Assembly (NCBI GenBank): GCA_963978895.1
Contig: OZ022239.1
Location: 51,160,213-51,224,212 of the forward strand
From: Erpobdella octoculata
Taxonomy: Eukaryota; Annelida; Clitellata; Hirudinida; Erpobdellidae
Direction: 5' to 3'
Length of the DNA stretch: 64,000 bases
Shown here: positions 12,780-27,000 of the stretch, piece after piece
Numbering within the stretch: the stretch's first letter is position 1
Layout: each line of letters starts with the position of its first letter
Position numbers and translations under genes: made by a program
Notes under the pieces: model-generated
What the model was told of the DNA's origin: nothing
What the model saw: the letters and a program-made list of their open reading frames with translations, nothing else
Database searches by the model: none

Positions 12780-15700
12780 GATTTTAAGTTTTAGATAAAA
12801 ATTAAATTTTTTTTACTTGTATTCTTATAGAACTCGATGCGCTGATCACGAAAATCAAGTCAGTATTGCTCTACGACCCACCGTTTAGGCGCTAGAACGG
12901 AAAAAAGAGTCGATGATTTGAGTGATCACAGAATAAGGTCCTTTTTGCTCTAGGACGAACCGTTTAGCCGCTAGAGCGATTTTAAGTTTTAGATAAAAAT
13001 TAAATTTTTTTTTACTTGTATTCTTATAGAACTCGATGCGCTGATCACGAAAATCAAGTCAGTATTGCTCTACGACCCACCGTTTAGGCGCTAGAACGAA
13101 AAAAAGAGTCGATGATTTGAGTGATCACAGAATAAGGTCCTTTTTGCTCTAGGACGAACCGTTTAGCCGCTAGGGCGATTTTAAGTTTTAGATAAAAATT
13201 AAATTTTTTTTACTTGTATTCTTATAGAACTCGATGCGCTGATCACGAAAATCAAGTCAGTATTGCTCTACGACCCACCGTTTAGGCGCTAGAACCCAAA
13301 AAAGAGTCGATGATTTGAGTGATCACAGAATAAGGTCCTTTTTGCTCTAGGACGAACCGTTTAGCCGCTAGAGCGATTTTAAGTTTTAGATAAAAATTTA
13401 AAAAAATTAAAATTATTTTGAACTTGTATTCTTATAGAACTCGATGCGCTGATCACGAAAATCAAGTCAGTATTGCTCTACGACCCACCGTTTAGGCGCT
13501 AGAACGAAAAAAAGAGTCGATGATTTGAGTGATCACAGAATAAGGTCCTTTTTGCTCTAGGACGAACCGTTTAGCCGCTAGAGCGATTTTAAGTTTTAGA
13601 TAAAAATTAAATTTTTTTTTACTTGTATTCTTATAAAACTCGATGCGCTGATCACGAAAATCAAGTCAGTATTGCTCTACGACCCACCGTTTAGGCGCTA
13701 GAACGAAAAAAAGAGTCGATGATTTGAGTGATCACAGAATAAGGTCTATTTTGCTCTAGGACGAACCGTTTAGCCGCTAGAGCGATTTTAAGTTTTAGAT
13801 AAAAATTAATTTTTTTTTACTTGTATTCTTATAGAACTCGATGCGCTGATCACGAAAATCAAGTCAGTATTGCTCTACGACCCACCGTTTAGGCGCTAGA
13901 ACGGAAAAAAGAGTCGATGATTTGAGTGATCACAAAATAAGGTCCTTTTTGCTCTAGGACGAACCGTTTAGCCGCTAGAGCGATTTTAAGTTTTAGATAA
14001 AAATTAATTTTTTTTTACTTGTATTCTTATAGAACTCGATGCGCTGATCACGAAAATCAAGTCAGTATTGCTCTACGACCCACCGTTTAGGCGCTAGAAC
14101 GGAAAAAAGAGTCGATGATTTGAGTGATCACAAAATAAGGTCCTTTTTGCTCTAGGACGAACCGTTTAGCCGCTAGAGCGATTTTAAGTTTTAGATAAAA
14201 ATTTAAAAAAATTAAAATTATTTTGAACTTGTATTCTTATAGAACTCGATGCCCTGATCACGAAAATCAAGTCAGTATTGCTCTACGACCCACCGTTTAG
14301 GCGCTAGAACGAAAAAAAGAGTCGATGATTTGAGTGATCACAGAATAAGGTCCTTTTTGCTCTAGGACGAACCGTTTAGCCGCTAGAGCGATTTTAAGTT
14401 TTAGATAAAAATTTAAAAAAATTAAAATTATTTTGAACTTGTATTCTTATAGAACTCGATGCGCTGATCACGAAAATCAAGTCAGTATTGCTTTACGACC
14501 CACCGTTTAGGCGCTAGAACGAGAAAAAGAGTCGATGATTTGAGTGATCACAGAATAAGGTCCTTTTTGCTCTAGGACGAACCGTTTAGCCGCTAGAGCG
14601 ATTTTAAGTTTTAGATAAAAATTAATTTTTTTTTTACTTGTATTCTTATAGAACTCGATGCGCTGATCACGAAAATCAAGTCAGTATTGCTCTACGACCC
14701 ACCGTTTAGGCGCTAGAACGAAAAAAAGAGTCGATGATTTGAGTGATCACAGAATAAGGTCCTTTTTGCTCTAGGACGAACCGTTTAGCCGCTAGAGCGA
14801 TTTTAAGTTTTAGATAAAAATTAAATTTTTTTTACTTGTATTCTTATAGAACTCGATGCGCTGATCACGAAAATCAAGTCAGTATTGCTCTACGACCCAC
14901 CGTTTAGGCGCTAGAACGGAAAAAAGAGTCGATGATTTGAGTGATCACAGAATAAGGTCCTTTTTGCTCTAGGACGAACCGTTTAGCCGCTAGAGCGATT
15001 TTAAGTTTTAGATAAAAATTAAATTTTTTTTTACTTGTATTCTTATAGAACTCGATGCGCTGATCACGAAAATCAAGTCAGTATTGCTCTACGACCCACC
15101 GTTTAGGCGCTAGAACGAAAAAAAGAGTCGATGATTTGAGTGATCACAGAATAAGGTCCTTTTTGCTCTAGGACGAACCGTTTAGCCGCTAGGGCGATTT
15201 TAAGTTTTAGATAAAAATTAAATTTTTTTTACTTGTATTCTTATAGAACTCGATGCGCTGATCACGAAAATCAAGTCAGTATTGCTCTACGACCCACCGT
15301 TTAGGCGCTAGAACCCAAAAAAGAGTCGATGATTTGAGTGATCACAGAATAAGGTCCTTTTTGCTCTAGGACGAACCGTTTAGCCGCTAGAGCGATTTTA
15401 AGTTTTAGATAAAAATTTAAAAAAATTAAAATTATTTTGAACTTGTATTCTTATAGAACTCGATGCGCTGATCACGAAAATCAAGTCAGTATTGCTCTAC
15501 GACCCACCGTTTAGGCGCTAGAACGAAAAAAAGAGTCGATGATTTGAGTGATCACAGAATAAGGTCCTTTTTGCTCTAGGACGAACCGTTTAGCCGCTAG
15601 AGCGATTTTAAGTTTTAGATAAAAATTAAATTTTTTTTTACTTGTATTCTTATAAAACTCGATGCGCTGATCACGAAAATCAAGTCAGTATTGCTCTACG

Positions 15701-16850
15701 ACCCACCGTTTAGGCGCTAGAACGAAAAAAAGAGTCGATGATTTGAGTGATCACAGAATAAGGTCTATTTTGCTCTAGGACGAACCGTTTAGCCGCTAGA
15801 GCGATTTTAAGTTTTAGATAAAAATTAATTTTTTTTTACTTGTATTCTTATAGAACTCGATGCGCTGATCACGAAAATCAAGTCAGTATTGCTCTACGAC
15901 CCACCGTTTAGGCGCTAGAACGGAAAAAAGAGTCGATGATTTGAGTGATCACAAAATAAGGTCCTTTTTGCTCTAGGACGAACCGTTTAGCCGCTAGAGC
16001 GATTTTAAGTTTTAGATAAAAATTTAAAAAAATTAAAATTATTTTGAACTTGTATTCTTATAGAACTCGATGCCCTGATCACGAAAATCAAGTCAGTATT
16101 GCTCTACGACCCACCGTTTAGGCGCTAGAACGAAAAAAAGAGTCGATGATTTGAGTGATCACAGAATAAGGTCCTTTTTGCTCTAGGACGAACCGTTTAG
16201 CCGCTAGAGCGATTTTAAGTTTTAGATAAAAATTTAAAAAAATTAAAATTATTTTGAACTTGTATTCTTATAGAACTCGATGCGCTGATCACGAAAATCA
16301 AGTCAGTATTGCTTTACGACCCACCGTTTAGGCGCTAGAACGAGAAAAACAGTCGATGATTTGAGTGATCACAGAATAAGGTCCTTTTTGCTCTAGGACG
16401 AACCGTTTAGCCGCTAGAGCGATTTTAAGTTTTAGATAAAAATTAATTTTTTTTTTACTTGTATTCTTATAGAACTCGATGCGCTGATCACGAAAATCAA
16501 GTCAGTATTGCTCTACGACCCACCGTTTAGGCGCTAGAACGAAAAAAAGAGTCGATGATTTGAGTGATCACAGAATAAGGTCCTTTTTGCTCTAGGACGA
16601 ACCGTTTAGCCGCTAGAGCGATTTTAAGTTTTAGATAAAAATTTAAAAAAATTAAAATTATTTTGAACTTGTATTCTTATAGAACTCAATGCGCTGATCA
16701 CGAAAATCAAGTCAGGTTTGCTCTACGACTCACCGTTTAGGCGCTAGAACGAGAAAAAGAGTCGATGATTTGAGTGATCACAGAATAAGGTCCTTTTTGC
16801 TCTAGGACGAACCGTTTAGCCGCTAGAGCGATTTTAAGTTTTAGATAAAA
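12780..16850 (+). repeat. 2,019-bp tandem higher-order repeat
   Basis: The rare GAACCCAAAA variant occurs at 13292 and 15311 and GGTCTATTTT at 13743 and 15762, both 2,019 bp apart, so ten-monomer blocks are in tandem. The first copy holds an extra monomer: the CACAAAATAAGG variant is present in two successive monomers (13830-14030 and 14030-14190) but once in the second copy. This shows a one-monomer change after, or during, the block duplication. Confidence 0.8.
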
Positions 16851-19800
16851 ATTAAATTTTTTTTACTTGTATTCTTATAGAACTCGATGCGCTGATCACG
16901 AAAATCAAGTCAGTATTGTTCTACGACCCACCGTTTAGGCGCTAGAACGAAAAAAAGAGTCGATGATTTGAGTGATCAGAGAATAAGGTCCTTTTTGCTC
17001 TAGGACGAACCGTTTAGCCGCTAGAGCGATTTTAAGTTTTAGATAAAAATTAAATTTTTTTTTACTTGTATTCTTATAGAACTCGATGCGCTGATCACGA
17101 AAATCAAGTCAGTATTGCTCTACGACCCACCGTTTAGGCGCTAGAACGAAAAAAAGAGTCGATGATTTGAGTGATCACAGAATAAGGTCCTTTTTGCTCT
17201 AGGACGAACCGTTTAGCCGCTAGAGCGATTTTAAGTTTTAGATAAAAATTAAAATTTTTTTTACTTGTATTCTTATAGAACTCGATGCGCTGATCACGAA
17301 AATCAAGTCAGTATTGCTCTACGACCCACCGTTTAGGCGCTAGAACGGAAAAAAGAGTCGATGATTTGAGTGATCACAGAATAAGGTCCTTTTTGCTCTA
17401 GGACGAACCGTTTAGCCGCTAGAGCGATTTTAAGTTTTAGATAAAAATTAAATTTTTTTTACTTGTATTCTTATAGAACTCGATGCGCTGATCACGAAAA
17501 TCAAGTCAGTATTGCTCTACGACCCACCGTTTAGGCGCTAGAACGAAAAAAAGAGTCGATGATTTGAGTGATCACAGAATAAGGTCCTTTTTGCTCTAGG
17601 ACGAACCGTTTAGCCGCTAGAGCGATTTTGAGTTTTAGATAAAAATTAAATTTTTTTTTACTTGTATTCTTATAGAACTCGATGCGCTGATCACGAAAAT
17701 CAAGTCAGTATTGCTCTACGACCCACCGTTTAGGCGCTAGAACGAAAAAAAGAGTCGATGATTTGAGTGATCACAGAATAAGGTCCTTTTTGCTCTAGGA
17801 CGAACCGTTTAGCCGCTAGAGCGATTTTAAGTTTTAGATAAAAATTAAATTTTTTTTACTTGTATTCTTATAGAACTCGATGCGCTGATCACGAAAATCA
17901 AGTCAGTATTGCTCTACGACCCACCGTTTAGGCGCTAGAACGAAAAAAAGAGTCGATGATTTGAGTGATCACAGAATAAGGTCCTTTTTGCTCTAGGACG
18001 AACCGTTTAGCCGCTAGAGCGATTTTAAGTTTTAGATAAAAATTTAAAAAAATTAAAATTATTTTGAACTTGTATTCTTATAGAACTCGATGTCCTGATC
18101 ACGAAAATCAAGTCAGTATTGCTCTACGACCCACCGTTTAGGCGCTAGAACGAAAAAAAGAGTCGATGATTTGAGTGATCACAGAATAAGGTCCTTTTTG
18201 CTCTAGGACGAACCGTTTAGCCGCTAGAGCGATTTTAAGTTTTAGATAAAAATTTAAAAAAATTAAAATTATTTTGAACTTGTATTCTTATAGAACTCAA
18301 TGCGCTGATCACGAAAATCAAGTCAGGTTTGCTCTACGACTCACCGTTTAGGCGCAAAAACGAAAAAAAGAGTCGATGATTTGAGTGATCACAGAATAAG
18401 GTCCTTTTTGCTCTAGGACGAACCGTTTAGCCGCTAGAGCGATTTTAAGTTTTAGATAAAAATTAAATTTTTTTTACTTGTATTCTTATAGAACTCGATG
18501 CGCTGATCACGAAAATCAAGTCAGTATTGCTCTACGACCCACCGTTTAGGCGCTAGAACGAAAAAAAGAGTCGATGATTTGAGTGATCACAGAATAAGGT
18601 CCTTTTTGCTCTAGGACGAACCGTTTAGCCGCTAGAGCGATTTTAAGTTTTAGATAAAAATTAAATTTTTTTTTACTTGTATTCTTATAGAACTCGATGC
18701 GCTGATCACGAAAATCAAGTCAGTATTGCTCTACGACCCACCGTTTAGGCGCTAGAACGGAAAAAAGAGTCGATGATTTGAGTGATCACAGAATAAGGTC
18801 CTTTTTGCTCTAGGACGAACCGTTTAGCCGCTAGGGCGATTTTAAGTTTTAGATAAAAATTAAATTTTTTTTACTTGTATTCTTATAGAACTCGATGCGC
18901 TGATCACGAAAATCAAGTCAGTATTGCTCTACGACCCACCGTTTAGGCGCTAGAACGAAAAAAAGAGTCGATGATTTGAGTGATCACAGAATAAGGTCCT
19001 TTTTGCTCTAGGACGAACCGTTTAGCCGCTAGAGCGATTTTAAGTTTTAGATAAAAATTTAAAAAAATTAAAATTATTTTGAACTTGTATTCTTATAGAA
19101 CTCGATGCGCTGATCACGAAAATCAAGTCAGTATTGCTCTACGACCCACCGTTTAGGCGCTAGAACGAAAAAAAGAGTCGATGATTTGAGTGATCACAGA
19201 ATAAGGTCCTTTTTGCTCTAGGACGAACCGTTTAGCCGCTAGAGCGATTTTAAGTTTTAGATAAAAATTAAATTTTTTTTTACTTGTATTCTTATAAAAC
19301 TCGATGCGCTGATCACGAAAATCAAGTCAGTATTGCTCTACGACCCACCGTTTAGGCGCTAGAACGAAAAAAAGAGTCGATGATTTGAGTGATCACAGAA
19401 TAAGGTCTATTTTGCTCTAGGACGAACCGTTTAGCCGCTAGAGCGATTTTAAGTTTTAGATAAAAATTAATTTTTTTTTACTTGTATTCTTATAGAACTC
19501 GATGCGCTGATCACGAAAATCAAGTCAGTATTGCTCTACGACCCACCGTTTAGGCGCTAGAACGGAAAAAAGAGTCGATGATTTGAGTGATCACAAAATA
19601 AGGTCCTTTTTGCTCTAGGACGAACCGTTTAGCCGCTAGAGCGATTTTAAGTTTTAGATAAAAATTTAAAAAAATTAAAATTATTTTGAACTTGTATTCT
19701 TATAGAACTCGATGCCCTGATCACGAAAATCAAGTCAGTATTGCTCTACGACCCACCGTTTAGGCGCTAGAACGAAAAAAAGAGTCGATGATTTGAGTGA

Positions 19801-22800
19801 TCACAGAATAAGGTCCTTTTTGCTCTAGGACGAACCGTTTAGCCGCTAGAGCGATTTTAAGTTTTAGATAAAAATTTAAAAAAATTAAAATTATTTTGAA
19901 CTTGTATTCTTATAGAACTCGATGCGCTGATCACGAAAATCAAGTCAGTATTGCTTTACGACCCACCGTTTAGGCGCTAGAACGAGAAAAAGAGTCGATG
20001 ATTTGAGTGATCACAGAATAAGGTCCTTTTTGCTCTAGGACGAACCGTTTAGCCGCTAGAGCGATTTTAAGTTTTAGATAAAAATTATTTTTTTTTTTAC
20101 TTGTATTCTTATAGAACTCGATGCGCTGATCACGAAAATCAAGTCAGTATTGCTCTACGACCCACCGTTTAGGCGCTAGAACGAAAAAAAGAGTCGATGA
20201 TTTGAGTGATCACAGAATAAGGTCCTTTTTGCTCTAGGACGAACCGTTTAGCCGCTAGAGCGATTTTAAGTTTTAGATAAAAATTTAAAAAAATTAAAAT
20301 TATTTTGAACTTGTATTCTTATAGAACTCAATGCGCTGATCACGAAAATCAAGTCAGGTTTGCTCTACGACTCACCGTTTAGGCGCTAGAACGAAAAAAA
20401 GAGTCGATGATTTGAGTGATCACAGAATAAGGTCCTTTTTGCTCTAGGACGAACCGTTTAGCCGCTAGAGCGATTTTAAGTTTTAGATAAAAATTAAATT
20501 TTTTTTACTTGTATTCTTATAGAACTCGATGCGCTGATCACGAAAATCAAGTCAGTATTGCTCTACGACCCACCGTTTAGGCGCTAGAACGGAAAAAAGA
20601 GTCGATGATTTGAGTGATCACAGAATAAGGTCCTTTTTGCTCTAGGACGAACCGTTTAGCCGCTAGAGCGATTTTAAGTTTTAGATAAAAATTAAATTTT
20701 TTTTTACTTGTATTCTTATAGAACTCGATGCGCTGATCACGAAAATCAAGTCAGTATTGCTCTACGACCCACCGTTTAGGCGCTAGAACGAAAAAAAGAG
20801 TCGATGATTTGAGTGATCACAGAATAAGGTCCTTTTTGCTCTAGGACGAACCGTTTAGCCGCTAGGGCGATTTTAAGTTTTAGATAAAAATTAAATTTTT
20901 TTTACTTGTATTCTTATAGAACTCGATGCGCTGATCACGAAAATCAAGTCAGTATTGCTCTACGACCCACCGTTTAGGCGCTAGAACCAAAAAAAGAGTC
21001 GATGATTTGAGTGATCACAGAATAAGGTCCTTTTTGCTCTAGGACGAACCGTTTAGCCGCTAGAGCGATTTTAAGTTTTAGATAAAAATTTAAAAAAATT
21101 AAAATTATTTTGAACTTGTATTCTTATAGAACTCGATGCGCTGATCACGAAAATCAAGTCAGTATTGCTCTACGACCCACCGTTTAGGCGCTAGAACGAA
21201 AAAAAGAGTCGATGATTTGAGTGATCACAGAATAAGGTCCTTTTTGCTCTAGGACGAACCGTTTAGCCGCTAGAGCGATTTTAAGTTTTAGATAAAAATT
21301 AAATTTTTTTTTACTTGTATTCTTATAAAACTCGATGCGCTGATCACGAAAATCAAGTCAGTATTGCTCTACGACCCACCGTTTAGGCGCTAGAACGAAA
21401 AAAAGAGTCGATGATTTGAGTGATCACAGAATAAGGTCTATTTTGCTCTAGGACGAACCGTTTAGCCGCTAGAGCGATTTTAAGTTTTAGATAAAAATTA
21501 ATTTTTTTTTACTTGTATTCTTATAGAACTCGATGCGCTGATCACGAAAATCAAGTCAGTATTGCTCTACGACCCACCGTTTAGGCGCTAGAACGGAAAA
21601 AAGAGTCGATGATTTGAGTGATCACAAAATAAGGTCCTTTTTGCTCTAGGACGAACCGTTTAGCCGCTAGAGCGATTTTAAGTTTTAGATAAAAATTTAA
21701 AAAAATTAAAATTATTTTGAACTTGTATTCTTATAGAACTCGATGCCCTGATCACGAAAATCAAGTCAGTATTGCTCTACGACCCACCGTTTAGGCGCTA
21801 GAACGAAAAAAAGAGTCGATGATTTGAGTGATCACAGAATAAGGTCCTTTTTGCTCTAGGACGAACCGTTTAGCCGCTAGAGCGATTTTAAGTTTTAGAT
21901 AAAAATTTAAAAAAATTAAAATTATTTTGAACTTGTATTCTTATAGAACTCGATGCGCTGATCACGAAAATCAAGTCAGTATTGCTTTACGACCCACCGT
22001 TTAGGCGCTAGAACGAGAAAAACAGTCGATGATTTGAGTGATCACAGAATAAGGTCCTTTTTGCTCTAGGACGAACCGTTTAGCCGCTAGAGCGATTTTA
22101 AGTTTTAGATAAAAATTAATTTTTTTTTTACTTGTATTCTTATAGAACTCGATGCGCTGATCACGAAAATCAAGTCAGTATTGCTCTACGACCCACCGTT
22201 TAGGCGCTAGAACGAAAAAAAGAGTCGATGATTTGAGTGATCACAGAATAAGGTCCTTTTTGCTCTAGGACGAACCGTTTAGCCGCTAGAGCGATTTTAA
22301 GTTTTAGATAAAAATTTAAAAAAATTAAAATTATTTTGAACTTGTATTCTTATAGAACTCAATGCGCTGATCACGAAAATCAAGTCAGGTTTGCTCTACG
22401 ACTCACCGTTTAGGCGCTAGAACGAAAAAAAGAGTCGATGATTTGAGTGATCACAGAATAAGGTCCTTTTTGCTCTAGGACGAACCGTTTAGCCGCTAGA
22501 GCGATTTTAAGTTTTAGATAAAAATTAAATTTTTTTTACTTGTATTCTTATAGAACTCGATGCGCTGATCACGAAAATCAAGTCAGTATTGTTCTACGAC
22601 CCACCGTTTAGGCGCTAGAACGAAAAAAAGAGTCGATGATTTGAGTGATCAGAGAATAAGGTCCTTTTTGCTCTAGGACGAACCGTTTAGCCGCTAGAGC
22701 GATTTTAAGTTTTAGATAAAAATTAAATTTTTTTTTACTTGTATTCTTATAGAACTCGATGCGCTGATCACGAAAATCAAGTCAGTATTGCTCTACGACC

Positions 22801-23915
22801 CACCGTTTAGGCGCTAGAACGGAAAAAAGAGTCGATGGTTTGAGTGATCACAGAATAAGGTCCTTTTTGCTCTAGGACGAACCGTTTAGCCGCTAGAGCG
22901 ATTTTAAGTTTTAGATAAAAATTAAAATTTTTTTTACTTGTATTCTTATAGAACTCGATGCGCTGATCACGAAAATCAAGTCAGTATTGCTCTACGACCC
23001 ACCGTTTAGGCGCTAGAACGGAAAAAAGAGTCGATGATTTGAGTGATCACAGAATAAGGTCCTTTTTGCTCTAGGACGAACCGTTTAGCCGCTAGAGCGA
23101 TTTTAAGTTTTAGATAAAAATTAAATTTTTTTTACTTGTATTCTTATAGAACTCGATGCGCTGATCACGAAAATCAAGTCAGTATTGCTCTACGACCCAC
23201 CGTTTAGGCGCTAGAACGAAAAAAAGAGTCGATGATTTGAGTGATCACAGAATAAGGTCCTTTTTGCTCTAGGACGAACCGTTTAGCCGCTAGAGCGATT
23301 TTGAGTTTTAGATAAAAATTAAATTTTTTTTTACTTGTATTCTTATAGAACTCGATGCGCTGATCACGAAAATCAAGTCAGTATTGCTCTACGACCCACC
23401 GTTTAGGCGCTAGAACGAAAAAAAGAGTCGATGATTTGAGTGATCACAGAATAAGGTCCTTTTTGCTCTAGGACGAACCGTTTAGCCGCTAGAGCGATTT
23501 TAAGTTTTAGATAAAAATTAAATTTTTTTTACTTGTATTCTTATAGAACTCGATGCGCTGATCACGAAAATCAAGTCAGTATTGCTCTACGACCCACCGT
23601 TTAGGCGCTAGAACGAAAAAAAGAGTCGATGATTTGAGTGATCACAGAATAAGGTCCTTTTTGCTCTAGGACGAACCGTTTAGCCGCTAGAGCGATTTTA
23701 AGTTTTAGATAAAAATTTAAAAAAATTAAAATTATTTTGAACTTGTATTCTTATAGAACTCGATGTCCTGATCACGAAAATCAAGTCAGTATTGCTCTAC
23801 GACCCACCGTTTAGGCGCTAGAACGAAAAAAAGAGTCGATGATTTGAGTGATCACAGAATAAGGTCCTTTTTGCTCTAGGACGAACCGTTTAGCCGCTAG
23901 AGCGATTTTAAGTTT
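14820..23915 (+). repeat. Duplicated 3.4-kb block at 5,673-bp spacing
   Basis: Positions 14820-18245 recur at 20493-23915 with an exact offset of 5,673 bp. Linking variants are CGAGAAAAACAG (16341 and 22014), the TTTTGAGTTTTAG change (G at 17630 and 23303) and TGTCCTG (18091 and 23764). One visible substitution is GAACCC at 15311 against GAACCA at 20984. Outside these limits the monomers remain satellite but no longer share the private variants. The block is about 17 monomers. Confidence 0.8.
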
Positions 23916-24099
23916 TAGATAAAAATTAAATTTTTTTTTACTTGTATTCTTATAGAACTCGATGCGCTGATCACGAAAATCAAGTCAGTATTGCTCTACG
24001 ACCCACCGTTTAGGCGCTAGAACGGAAAAAAGAGTCGATGATTTGAGTGATCACATAATAAGGTCCTTTTTGCTCTAGGACAAACCGTTTAGCCGCTAG

Positions 24100-27000
24100 A
24101 GCGATTTTAAGTTTTAGATAAAAATTAAATTTTTTTACTTGTATTCTTATAGAACTCGATGCGCTGATCACGAAAATCAAGTCAGTATTGCTCTACGACC
24201 CACCGTTTAGGCGCTAGAACGAAAAAAAGAGTCGATGACTTGAGTGATCACAGAATAAGGTCTTTTTTGCTCTAGGACGAACCGTTTAGCCGCTAGAGCG
24301 ATTTTAAGTTTTAGATAAAAATTAAAAAATTTTTTACTTGTATTCTTATAGAACTCGATGCGCTGATCACGAAAATCAAGTCAGTATTGCTCTACGACCC
24401 ACCGTTTAGGCGCTAGAACGAAAAAAAGAGTCGATGATTTGATTGATCACAGAATAAGGTCCTTTTTGCTCTAGGACGAACCGTTTAGCCGCTAGAGCGA
24501 TTTTAAGTTTTAGATAAAAATTTTAAAAAATTAAAATTATTTTGAACTTGTATTCTTATAGAACTCGATGCGCTGATCACGAAAATCAAGTCAGTATTGC
24601 TCTACGACCCACCGTTTAGGCGCTAGAACGAAGAAAAGAGTCGATGATTTGAGTGATCACAGAATAAGGTCCTTTTTGCTCTAGGACGAACCGTTTAGCC
24701 GCTAGAGCGATTTTAAGTTTTAGATAAAAATTTAAAAAAATTAAAATTATTTTGAACTTGTATTCTTATAGAACTCGATGCGCTGATCACGAAAATCAAG
24801 TCAGTATTGCTCTACGACCCACCGTTTAGGCGCTAGAACGAAAAAAAGAGTCGATGATTTGAGTGATCACAGAATAAGGTCCTTTTTGCTCAAGGACGAA
24901 CCGTTTAGCCGCTAGAGCGATTTTAAGTTTTAGATAAAAAATTAAACAAATTAAAATTATTTTGAACTTGTATTCTTATAGAACTCGATGCGCTGATCAC
25001 GAAAATCAAGTCAGTATTGCTCTTCGACCCACCGTTTAGGCGCTAGAACGAAAAAAAGAGTCGATGACTTGAGTGATCACAGAATAAGGTCTTTTTTGCT
25101 CTAGGACGAACTGTTTAGCCGCTAGAGCGATTTTAAGTTTTAGATAAAAATTAAAAATTTTTTTACTTGTATTCTTATAGAACTCGATGCGCTGATCACG
25201 AAAATCAAGTCAGTATTGCTCTACGACCCACCGTTTAGGCGCTAGAACGGAAAAAAGAGTCGATGATTTGAGTGATCACAGAATAAGGTCCTTTTTGCTC
25301 TAGGACGAACCGTTTAGCCGCTAGAGCGATTTTAAGTTTTAGATAAAAATTAAAATTTTTTTTACTTGTATTCTTATAGAACTCGATGCGCTGATCACGA
25401 AAATCAAGTCAGTATTGCTCTACGACCCACCGTTTAGGCGCTAGAACGAAAAAAAGAGTCGATGATTTGAGTGATCACAGAATAAGGTCCTTTTTGCTCT
25501 AGGACGAACCGTTTAGCCGCTAGAGCGATTTTAAGTTTTAGATAAAAATTTAAAAAAATTAAAATTATTTTGAACTTGTATTCTTATAGAACTCGATGCG
25601 CTGATCACGAAAATCAAGTCAGTATTGCTCTACGACCCACCGTTTAGGCGCTAGAACGAAGAAAAGAGTCGATGATTTGAGTGATCACAGAATAAGGTCC
25701 TTTTTGCTCTAGGACGAACCGTTTAGCCGCTAGAGCGATTTTAAGTTTTAGATAAAAATTAAATTTTTTTTACTTGTATTCTTATAGAACTCGATGCGCT
25801 GATCACGAAAATCAAGTCAGTATTGCTCTACGACCCACCGTTTATGCGCTAGAACGAAAAAAAGAGTCGATGATTTGAGCGATCACAGAATAAGGTCCTT
25901 TTTGCTCAAGGACGAACCGTTTAGCCGCTAGAGCGATTTTAAGTTTAGATAAAAAATTAAAAAAATTAAAATTATTTTGAACTTGTATTCTTATAGAACT
26001 CGATGCGCTGATCACGAAAATCAAGTCAGTATTGCTCTTCGACCCACCGTTTAGGCGCTAGAACGAAAAAAAGAGTCGATGACTTGAGTGATCACAGAAT
26101 AAGGTCTTTTTTGCTCTAGGACGAACTGTTTAGCCGCTAGAGCGATTTTAAGTTTTAGATAAAAATTAAAAAATTTTTTACTTGTATTCTTATAGAACTC
26201 GATGCGCTGATCACGAAAATCAAGTCAGTATTGCTCTACGACCCACCGTTTAGGCGCTAGAACGAAAAAAAGAGTCGATGATTTGAGTGATCACAGAATA
26301 AGGTCCTTTTTGCTCTAGGACGAACCGTTTAGCCGCTAGAGCGATTTTAAGTTTTAGATAAAAATTAAATTTTTTTTTACTTGTATTCTTATAGAACTCG
26401 ATGCGCTGATCACGAAAATCAAGTCAGTATTGCTCTACGACCCACCGTTTAGGCGCTAGAACGGAAAAAAGAGTCGATGATTTGAGTGATCACAGAATAA
26501 GGTCCTTTTTGCTCTACGACGAACCGTTTAGCCGCTAGAGCGATTTTAAGTTTTAGATAAAAATTAAATTTTTTTTTACTTGTATTCTTATAGAACTCGA
26601 TGCGCTGATCACGAAAATCAAGTCAGTATTGCTCTACGACCCACCGTTTAGGCGCTAGAACGAAAAAAAGAGTCGATGACTTGAGTGATCACAGAATAAG
26701 GTCTTTTTTGCTCTAGGACGAACCGTTTAGCCGCTAGAGCGATTTTAAGTTTTAGATAAAAATTAAAAAATTTTTTACTTGTATTCTTATAGAACTCGAT
26801 GCGCTGATCACGAAAATCAAGTCAGTATTGCTCTACGACCCACCGTTTAGGCGCTAGAACGAAAAAAAGAGTCGATGATTTGAGTGATCACAGAATAAGG
26901 TCCTTTTTGCTCTAGGACGAACCGTTTAGCCGCTAGAGCGATTTTAAGTTTTAGATAAAAATTTAAAAAAATTAAAATTATTTTGAACTTGTATTCTTAT

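Noticed and set aside
25842..26024. Open reading frame of 60 codons on the minus strand
   Set aside because: It begins with TTG rather than ATG, lies wholly inside one altered satellite monomer and its neighbour, and is open only because of a one-base loss near 25953 and linker length. It has no recognisable domain. It is a chance frame in repeat DNA.
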